Shown here: piece after piece, positions 57,419 to 64,000 of the stretch | Layout: each line of letters opens with the position of its first letter | Numbering within the stretch: the stretch's first letter is position 1 | Assembly: GCA_943789205.1 (NCBI GenBank) | Contig: CALSTG010000002.1 | Location: 244,118-308,117, forward strand | DNA from: an uncultured Flavobacteriales bacterium | GTDB taxonomy: Bacteria; Bacteroidota; Bacteroidia; Flavobacteriales_D; Crocinitomicaceae | DNA: 64,000 nt | Reading direction: 5' to 3' | Position numbers and translations under genes: made by a program | The notes under the pieces: generated by a model | What the model was told of the DNA's origin: nothing | Seen by the model: the letters and a program-made list of their open reading frames with translations, nothing else | Databases searched by the model: none

Positions 57419-58129
57419 ATGAATCAAGATATACAGTTAATTCAATCATTTGCCAAAGCGTTGATTTGTGCTGATAGCTCAGCCTCAATAAAAAAAGTAT
57501 ATAACGTTATGCTTTCTGAAGATATCCCATATTTGCCAATCATTGACCATAAAGGAAAAAGCAACGTGGGTTTGTACAAAAGAAAAGATTTATTCGAATG
57601 GTTAATCAAGAACCCAGGAAAAGAAATTGATTCAGTACCTAAAGACAAGTTTAAGCGAAAAGCTCTACCTGTAATCGATATAAATTCATCATTTAACGAG
57701 ACTGTAAGTATTATTAATAGCAACTCAGCGATTCTCGTCAAAACAGATGGTAAATTCAGCCACTTAATTTCACCAAGAACTGTCGCAAACGCGCTCGAAA
57801 AGTACTCTTCAGGCTTCAGAGTATTTGAAAGTTTAGAGAGATTAATAAGAGATAAAATCATCGACAATAATATTGAACTAACAGAAATAATTGATTCAGC
57901 TTCAAAAAAGCCATTAAAATCTGATCCTGAAAGACTAGAGTTTCGTCATTACAGTTTAATATTTGAAAAAAAACAAAAAGAAATGGGCTTAAGTCACATA
58001 GATAAAAAAGTACTTACAAAGTACCTAGAAACAGCAATGCAATACAGGAATGCTTTGATGCATTTTAGATTAATCGTTAGAAATAAGGGGCTTGAGGATG
58101 CGCAAAAACTTATTAAATTGCTTCAGTAA
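57419..58129 (+). CDS. CBS-domain pair fused to a HEPN-like domain
   Basis: A 236-residue soluble protein. Residues 1-125 look like two CBS modules (SASIKKVYNVMLSEDIPYLPIIDHKGKSNVGLYKRKDLF; then LPVIDINSSFNETVSIINSNSAILVKTDGKFSHLISPRTV), which usually sense adenine nucleotides. Residues about 130-236 are helical and contain YRNALMHF, with Arg210 and His215 in the RNxxxH pattern of HEPN ribonucleases. The reading is a nucleotide-sensing toxin-like RNase. It lies in a defence-like island. Domain assignment is by eye; the HEPN call rests mainly on one motif and helix content. Confidence 0.6.
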   Translation: MNQDIQLIQSFAKALICADSSASIKKVYNVMLSEDIPYLPIIDHKGKSNVGLYKRKDLFEWLIKNPGKEIDSVPKDKFKRKALPVIDINSSFNETVSIINSNSAILVKTDGKFSHLISPRTVANALEKYSSGFRVFESLERLIRDKIIDNNIELTEIIDSASKKPLKSDPERLEFRHYSLIFEKKQKEMGLSHIDKKVLTKYLETAMQYRNALMHFRLIVRNKGLEDAQKLIKLLQ

Positions 58130-58198
58130 ATTATGAATTCAAAAGGAGCTCTTTTAAGAATAAAGATCCTGAAACAAAAGGAAATTAACTAATTAATT

Positions 58199-58354
58199 AT
58201 GGATAATCAAAAAATGGAGCGAGATGGATGCCTAGGATTAACATTGATGGTCATTGGCGGACTAGGGTGTTTTATGGGCTTAGTTACGGGGACTGGAGAG
58301 TTTTGGTATGTTGGTCCATTATTACCAATTGGTTATCTTGTAGGCGACTTTTAG
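58199..58354 (+). CDS. Small membrane protein, 51 residues
   Basis: Begins MDNQKMERDGCLGLTLMVIGG and contains two hydrophobic segments (LGLTLMVIGGLGCFMGLV and FWYVGPLLPIGYLVG). Its stop is 4 nt before the next ATG, so it belongs to the lipoprotein's transcription unit. Function unknown; it may assist the neighbouring lipoprotein or the CBS+HEPN gene. Confidence 0.5.
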   Translation: MDNQKMERDGCLGLTLMVIGGLGCFMGLVTGTGEFWYVGPLLPIGYLVGDF

Positions 58355-58358
58355 AATT

Positions 58359-59165
58359 ATGAAGAACCTTATCATTTTATTCTGTTTACTCATATTGTTT
58401 TCTTGTAAGGATTCAGATGGTGATGGCATCTACGATCGCAACGATAAATGCAAGGAGGTTGCAGGTCTTGAAGAATTTGATGGCTGCCCAGATAGCGATA
58501 ACGATGGGATAATAGATTCAGAAGATAATTGTCCAAATGAGAGAGGAAACGAGGACATGAATGGTTGTCCTGACGCAGATGAGGATGGAATTCAAGATTC
58601 GGAGGATGAATGTCCCGACGAATTCGGAGAGGAGGATATGAACGGATGCCCTGATTCGGATGAGGATGGTATTAAAGATTCGGAAGATGAATGCCCATAT
58701 GAATTTGGATATGGAAGATACAATGGCTGTCCGGATAGAGGTAGCATAAGACTTTCCTACAATGAATGCTTTGAGGCATTATCTATGACAAATAGCGAAA
58801 TCCGTAATTATTGCAATACATTTAATGCAAACCGGAACGACATAATTACATTTGAAGCATGTGAGCTAATAGCAGAATACGTAAACAATGTTCAAAGGCC
58901 TATAGCAGAAGGATATATTCAAAGTGTTAAACGAATCCGCATGCACGACAATATTGTAAAACAAGAGGTTATTGTATTAAAAAACGGTATGTACTATCTT
59001 TTGGAGGTAATAGGCGGTGAATGCACGACCGGCACGATGAAATTCAATGAAAATAGTAGATCATGGCAGAACGTATATGTTAGAGAATCACCAAGTGAAG
59101 TGAGATATCGCCTCCATGAGATGAAAATAATTGATAAGAGTAGAGATATAGATGTTTTAAGGTAA
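58359..59165 (+). CDS. Lipoprotein with thrombospondin type 3-like calcium-binding repeats
   Basis: A 268-residue lipoprotein: signal MKNLIILFCLLILFSC with lipidated Cys16. Residues about 17-125 are four repeats of the form DSDxDGIxDSEDxCPxExG...MNGCP, the calcium-binding thrombospondin type 3 pattern. The third and fourth repeats are nearly identical at DNA level (about 58570-58700), suggesting recent expansion. The C-terminal half (about 128-268) is of unknown type. Probably on the outer membrane surface or periplasmic face. Confidence 0.75.
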   Translation: MKNLIILFCLLILFSCKDSDGDGIYDRNDKCKEVAGLEEFDGCPDSDNDGIIDSEDNCPNERGNEDMNGCPDADEDGIQDSEDECPDEFGEEDMNGCPDSDEDGIKDSEDECPYEFGYGRYNGCPDRGSIRLSYNECFEALSMTNSEIRNYCNTFNANRNDIITFEACELIAEYVNNVQRPIAEGYIQSVKRIRMHDNIVKQEVIVLKNGMYYLLEVIGGECTTGTMKFNENSRSWQNVYVRESPSEVRYRLHEMKIIDKSRDIDVLR

Positions 59166-59195
59166 ATGAATTGATTTATTTATGCGCCATAATAG

Positions 59196-60110
59196 ATGGT
59201 ATTAAAACAGAAGAAGATAATAGAATCGGACAAGGACAATCCTATTGGCACACGCGTCAATAGAAAAGCTCACCTATTTGGTAATGGAATAAATAGAATG
59301 CCAACATCGGGGGACAGATATGAGTGGGGAAATCTACTGGACAGGCTGAATGGTGAATTTGCAGATGGAGAAATCTCGGAAATAAGAGAAAAACCATTCC
59401 CAATGGTATATGATGAAATTATAAATCATTCTCTAAATAATGGAATATCAGACGAGGGGGAGATAAAAAGATTTATTAGACAAGAAATAAATCAACTTCA
59501 AACCAACAATAGATATAATGATTTCAGAAATTTAAAAACAGAAGAAATATTAACAACAAATTACGACTACCTTATAGAAAAGAGCCTTGAAGAAAATTGG
59601 AAAAGAGAGCCAATGTCTAAAAATGAAAAAAAATATTCCATTCAAAGAAGACAAACCTCTTCAGAAAGAAATATTTGGCACATCCATGGAGAGGAAGGAG
59701 ATATTCGATCTATTCTTCTTGGATTCAGGCACTATATCGATTGTAGTTCAGCCGTGAAAAAGCGGGCACACAAAGCTGTCAATGACTTGAAAACAAAACA
59801 TAGACCTAAGGAAGAATCTTGGGTAGATCTATTTTTCACACATGATATTGATATCATTGGTTTAGGAATGGATTTCACTGAATACCCAATGTGGTGGTTA
59901 CTAGCCTTCAGGCACTATAAAAACACAATTGATAAACGTTTATCTATCAATAATAAAATTAGGTTTGTAATTCCATCATTTTCCATTGATGAGAAAAAAA
60001 ATCTTACAGATATGCTGAGGGCATACAATGTAGAGCTTAAAGCTGTTAAAATCCTGCAATATGGTGACTACAATAGATTTTACAAAAAAATATTGAATAA
60101 TGACTATTAA
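59196..60110 (+). CDS. SIR2-like domain protein (candidate anti-phage NADase)
   Basis: A 304-residue SIR2-like protein. The nucleotide-binding segment is LFGNGINR (residues 28-34), then ILTTNYDYLIE (TTNYD at 120-124), IWHIHGE (His162/His164, candidate catalytic position) and IIGLGMDFTEYPMWWLL near 220-235, equivalent to the GxSLxE element. This order matches the SIR2_2-type proteins found as NAD-depleting effectors in phage defence. No sensor domain is fused, so activation may depend on a partner. It stands 30 nt after the lipoprotein and before a zinc peptidase. Confidence 0.78.
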   Translation: MVLKQKKIIESDKDNPIGTRVNRKAHLFGNGINRMPTSGDRYEWGNLLDRLNGEFADGEISEIREKPFPMVYDEIINHSLNNGISDEGEIKRFIRQEINQLQTNNRYNDFRNLKTEEILTTNYDYLIEKSLEENWKREPMSKNEKKYSIQRRQTSSERNIWHIHGEEGDIRSILLGFRHYIDCSSAVKKRAHKAVNDLKTKHRPKEESWVDLFFTHDIDIIGLGMDFTEYPMWWLLAFRHYKNTIDKRLSINNKIRFVIPSFSIDEKKNLTDMLRAYNVELKAVKILQYGDYNRFYKKILNNDY

Positions 60111-60137
60111 CGCAGGGCATGGGTAATTTTCATTGAG

Positions 60138-60195
60138 TTCAAATATGATATCTTAAATGGAGAAAGTTTAGACGGCAATTTTGACGGATATACAT
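60138..60195 (+). repeat. Imperfect direct repeat, copy 2 (partner at 57241)
   Basis: Lies between the SIR2 gene and the peptidase gene. See copy 1 for the alignment. In one frame both copies read FK-D--NGE-----FDG, so a remnant of coding sequence is also possible. Confidence 0.6.
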
Positions 60196-60234
60196 AATGA
60201 ATAAGCGAAAAAATTTAATTAGTAAATTGTAATC

Positions 60235-60954
60235 ATGAAAGCATATCGATTGAGTCCTGATGAAATTTATCATCTCAAGAAAATTGAAAAGTTCGGAGGG
60301 CATTATGCATTTCAACGATGGCCAGAAATATATTGGGGTAAACCTCCAAAAAACACACATCATCAAACGGAACAACTCGATGAATTGCAGCCCATTAATA
60401 TTATGGATATTGATTATCTAGGCATGTATGTTTATCAATCAAATAGCGAGGGACACATCGAGCTTTTCAAAGAAAGAATAGAGGATTGTGCAGATAGAAT
60501 TGCAATTGATTTAGAATTGGACTTTGACACCACCTACACTGACTTATGCTATATAGTATTAATGCATGAAATGGGTCATTGGCTGACCCACTGGTGTCAT
60601 AAGGAAGAATATGCCAACAGAAGAATTAAATACATAGAACAACCTACTGAAGTCAGGGAAACATTGGCTCAGCTGACAGTAATATGGTCTTTTGCCAAAC
60701 TTAGCAATCCAAAAGTTCACAGACGGAAGAAAATTTTGTTGTATTTAGCTGAATTCCAGTCCTACCCTTATCAACAGTTCCTGAAATTTGAACACTATTT
60801 CACCAAAAGGGGCACAATACTAAGAAGGTTCAACGAACTATTAGATGAGAAAGAATGGGGGCTTGAATATTTGCTTGATGGGAAAAAGCATATCAGTGAT
60901 GAACGCAGGGCCCGAAAAACGATTCATGACTTTCTACGCAGAAGTTCTTTATAA
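60235..60954 (+). CDS. Zinc metallopeptidase-like protein (HExxH)
   Basis: A 239-residue soluble protein with MHEMGHWLTH, giving ligands His111 and His115 and catalytic Glu112, and a downstream candidate third ligand Glu142 in EVRETLAQ. The surrounding helices resemble ImmA/IrrE-type peptidases, which cleave repressors in mobile elements, but the assignment is uncertain. It follows the SIR2 gene after 124 nt that contain one copy of the imperfect repeat. Possible role: processing or activation of a neighbour protein. Confidence 0.62.
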   Translation: MKAYRLSPDEIYHLKKIEKFGGHYAFQRWPEIYWGKPPKNTHHQTEQLDELQPINIMDIDYLGMYVYQSNSEGHIELFKERIEDCADRIAIDLELDFDTTYTDLCYIVLMHEMGHWLTHWCHKEEYANRRIKYIEQPTEVRETLAQLTVIWSFAKLSNPKVHRRKKILLYLAEFQSYPYQQFLKFEHYFTKRGTILRRFNELLDEKEWGLEYLLDGKKHISDERRARKTIHDFLRRSSL

Positions 60955-60997
60955 GATAAGAAGTCACTCAATAAACTACCTAAATAATAACTAAAGA

Positions 60998-62114
60998 ATG
61001 TACCAAATAGATAAAGCAAATAACGACCTCATCAAACTTGAGCCACGACAATTTTCTGATCTGGGTTTTAGAGAACGTGATCATTTGCAAGAATGGATTG
61101 CAAAGAACCCAGAGGTCTTAGGAGAAGACCTATTGATTATTCAGAAGGAATACGCAGGCTTCAACGACACAAAAGAACGATTAGATTTATTAGCTATCGA
61201 TAAAGATGGCGGCCTGGTTATTATAGAAAATAAATTAGATGACACGGGAAGAGATGTAACATGGCAGGCTTTAAAATACACTTCCTATTGCTCTACGCTC
61301 ACAACAAATCAAATTGTAAAGCTTTTTCAAGCGTTTTTGGATGAAAATGCCCAAAATGAAAATGCCAATGAAGTTTTGCTAGACTTTTTAGAAATTGAAG
61401 ACGAAAAAGAATTGTTATTAAACGGAGGGGATCAAAGAATAATTTTTATCGCTAATTCCTACCGGAAAGAGGTAACTTCAACAGTTCTTTGGCTGCTAGA
61501 ACATGATATTCATGTGCAGTGTTTTAGAGCCATGCCATACAGTAAAGATGAAGACCTATTTCTTCAAATTGAGCAAATCATACCTCTTCCCGAGACACAA
61601 GAGTATATGATTGATGCTAAGGAAAAAGAGCGTGAAGACAAGGGGAAAAGCAAAGCTAAAGCTGAAGGGGAAGCAAGACTCGTAGAATTTTGGGCACTAC
61701 TCAAACAAGAACTGGACCGGCGAGATTTTGATTTGCTTATCTAGAGTCACACCGAGTGGAAGGTATCACATTGGAGCATCCGTTGGCAGTGGTCGATTTG
61801 CCTTTTGTATAGGACGACATGGTATGCGTGTTGAATTATATTTCAGAAACGATAAAGAGAAAAAACTATTCGATGCGATGTATTTGCGAAAGGCGGAATT
61901 AGAAGCGAATTTTAATGGGAAATTAATATGGGAAAGATTAGATAATAAGAACGCCTCAAGAATTAAGTGTGAAATAAAATATAAAAAACTGGATGCTGAC
62001 CAACAGAAATTCAATGACAAAAGTGTTTGGGAGTCATGGGTAAATTGGTACGCTGACAGTATGATAGATTTCTATGGAGCCGTATTGCCAGTATGGCAAG
62101 AAGTTAGAAAATGA
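60998..62114 (+). pseudogene. PD-(D/E)xK nuclease-like protein with DUF4268, interrupted by a frameshift
   Basis: The N-terminal part holds a NucS/PD-(D/E)xK-like core: RLDLLAIDKDGGLVIIENK with Asp63, Glu77 and Lys79. A charged linker (EKEREDKGKSKAKAEGEARL) and a DUF4268 C-terminal part (EFWALLKQEL, SGRYHIGASVGSGRFAFCIG, VELYFRNDKEKK) follow. The first frame ends in FDLLI; removing one T at 61737-61738 gives FDLLSRVTPSGRYHIG and one protein of about 371 residues. These DUF4268 proteins are common beside type I restriction systems. Likely an indel error. Confidence 0.72.
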
Positions 62115-62216
62115 GTCGGGTTTTAACTATCTGCATATCCTTTTTTACGTGTTTTCACCGAGCCTTGGGATGAGAAAATGAATTATATTTAGAGATTCTA
62201 ATATTAGTTCATATCA

Positions 62217-64000
62217 ATGGCAATAAAAAAATCAGAATTATACAGCTCCCTGTGGGCAAGCTGTGATGAGTTAAGAGGCGGAATGGATGCCTCTCAATAT
62301 AAAGACTACGTGCTTACGATGCTTTTTGTAAAGTATGTATCCGACAAGTATGCCGGTGATCCAATGAGTTTGATTGAAGTACCAAAAGGTGCCTCTTTTG
62401 AAGACATGGTTGCTCTAAAAGGCCAGCCTGATATTGGAGATAGAATCAACAAAGAAATTTTAAGACCGCTATTTGCCGCCAATGGATTGGAGGGCTCTAT
62501 GGAACTGGTTGATTTTAATGACGACGACAAACTAGGCAGCGACAAGGAAAAAGTAGATACCCTATCAAAGCTAATTGCCATTTTTGAAAACCCAGGACTA
62601 AACTTTAAGAACAATCGTGCTGAAGATGATGATGTATTGGGAGATGCCTATGAGTTTTTAATGCGTCACTTTGCCACCGAATCTGGCAAGAGTAAAGGAC
62701 AGTTTTATACCCCAGCTGAGGTATCAAGAATATTGGCTAAGGTTATTGATGTAAATAAGGCAGATAAGCCCTCTTACACCGCATATGACCCAACTTGTGG
62801 TTCTGGTTCCTTACTTTTAAAAGTAGCTGAAGAAGCCCCAAATGGTTTAACACTCTACGGGCAAGAAAAAGACATAGCTACAAAAGGCCTGTCGATAATG
62901 AATATGTGGCTGCATGGCTATCCAGAAGCTTCTATTTCTGGAGGAAACACCATTGCCTCTCCTAGCTTTAAAGAAAAAGATGGAACACTAAAAAGGTTTG
63001 ACTTTGTAGTAGCCAATCCTCCTTTTTCTGTGAAAAATTGGACGAGTGGCATCAATCCTATGGATGATGAGTTCAATCGCTTTAGAGGGTATGGCATACC
63101 GCCAGATAAAAATGGAGATTATGCGTTCTTACTGCATATTATTTCTTCTTTGAATAAATCAGGAAAGGGAGCTGTTATTCTTCCTCATGGCGTACTGTTT
63201 AGAGGAAATGCAGAAGCAGATATTCGCCAAAACATACTGGAGCGTAAATGGATAAAAGGCATTATTGGACTTGCCTGCCAACTTATTTTATGGTACTGGG
63301 ATTCCTGCCTGTATTATTGTCATAGATAAAGAGGATGCAGAGAGCCGTGAAGGTGTCTTTATGATAGACGCGAGTAAAGGCTACATCAAGGATGGTAACA
63401 AGAACAGACTGCGAGAGCAAGATCTCCATAAAATTGTAGATGCTTTCAACAACCAATGGGAAGTAGATAAGTATTCCCGTTTTGTACCCTTTTCTGAGAT
63501 TGAAAAGAATGAGTACAACCTTAATATTCCACGATATATAGATACACAAGAAGCAGAGGACATTCAAGACTTAAATGCCCATTTAAGTGGTGGTATTCCT
63601 CAAAAAGACATTGATGCTCTTACAAGAGTACTGGACGGTGTATCCCAACCTTAGAAAAGAGTTGTTTACGCAAATCAGAGAGGGCTATTCTCAACTAAAT
63701 GTAGAGAAGTCTGCCATAAAAAACACCATTTATGAGCATCCAGATTTTACGCAGTACAATGCCCAATTAGATGCCTTATTTGAAGAATACCACAAGCATA
63801 ACCATCCTATCATGAATGGGATTGATGCCAACACCAAACCCAAGGCATTTGTTAAAACCATTGCTGAAGATTTATTGGAGCGTTACACCAACAAGCCACT
63901 TATGGTAAGGTATGATGTGTATCAGCATTTATTGGATTACTGGAACGAGACCCTAAAAGATGATGTCTATCTCTTGATTGAGGACGGATGGGTTGCCACC
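62217..64000 (+). pseudogene. hsdM: Type I restriction-modification methyltransferase HsdM, two frameshifts, runs off the window
   Basis: N6-adenine methyltransferase (M subunit). First frame: YSSLWASCDELRGGMDASQYKDYVLTMLFVKY over two helices, YDPTCGSGSLLLKVAEEA (SAM motif I), FDFVVANPPFSVKNW (catalytic NPPF), HGVLFRGNAEADIR. It breaks at 63271-63272; one base less gives GIIGLPANLFYGTGIPACIIVIDK. A second break near 63626-63628 precedes RYWTVYPNLRKELF..., which continues to the window end (TIYEHPDFTQYN, LLERYTNKPLMVRYDVYQHLLDYW). The hsdS and hsdR genes should lie downstream. Both breaks are single extra bases and may be assembly errors. Confidence 0.88.

Noticed and set aside
58420..58740. 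CRISPR-like or tandem DNA array
   Set aside because: The periodic sequence is in frame and encodes thrombospondin type 3-like repeats; there are no unique spacers.

Overview
The window looks like a chromosome of a flavobacterium-like member of the Bacteroidota. The DNA is AT-rich. Promoters match the Bacteroidota form (TTTG, then about 16-21 nt, then TAnnTTTG). Several secreted proteins carry type IX secretion (T9SS) C-terminal signals, and PorT, PorP/SprF and a PorE-like protein are present. The order parA-parB-DUF5683-dapB-lepB-wbqC is a familiar Bacteroidota cluster. I cannot place it below class level from the sequence alone.

Layout. 1-1776: end of bioA and a TPMT-family methyltransferase, joined by an exact 617-bp tandem duplication. 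1773-3463: a BadF-type sugar kinase diverging from a Nudix-type regulator. 3554-6630: an ECF sigma factor, an anti-sigma protein that appears to span both membranes and end in a PorP-like barrel, and a PorP/SprF protein. 6627-9442: two secreted hydrolases, an M14 carboxypeptidase and a PETase-like esterase with a T9SS tail. 9642-15604: trmD, aspC, heptose kinase, ubiE, porT and a FAD protein. 15857-21059: three secreted T9SS-type proteins. 21086-46504: mostly housekeeping and envelope genes (mnmA, TonB receptor, symporter, carboxylase, trmN6, proS, LtaS-like enzyme, fused E1 dehydrogenase, capD-like dehydratase, threonine aldolase, OmpA/PD40 protein, rplS). 46738-53867: chromosome partition, signal peptidase, dapB, wbqC, tag and aroK.

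53979-64000 is a genomic island beginning at a tRNA-Lys gene. It starts with a decayed tyrosine recombinase and a small regulatory operon. These are followed by a CBS+HEPN-type protein, a calcium-binding-repeat lipoprotein, a SIR2-like protein, a zinc peptidase, a PD-(D/E)xK/DUF4268 nuclease-like protein and a type I restriction-modification methyltransferase that runs off the window. This cargo looks like anti-phage defence, and the CBS+HEPN and SIR2 genes are the best candidates for something little described.

A recurring feature is one-base frame breaks, mostly in short homopolymers, inside otherwise well-conserved genes (aspC, a lipoprotein, trmN6, tauE, dapB, wbqC, tag, the DUF4268 gene, hsdM). 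Some of these are housekeeping genes, so indel errors in the assembly are the most economical explanation. The integrase carries more damage than this and is probably a true pseudogene.
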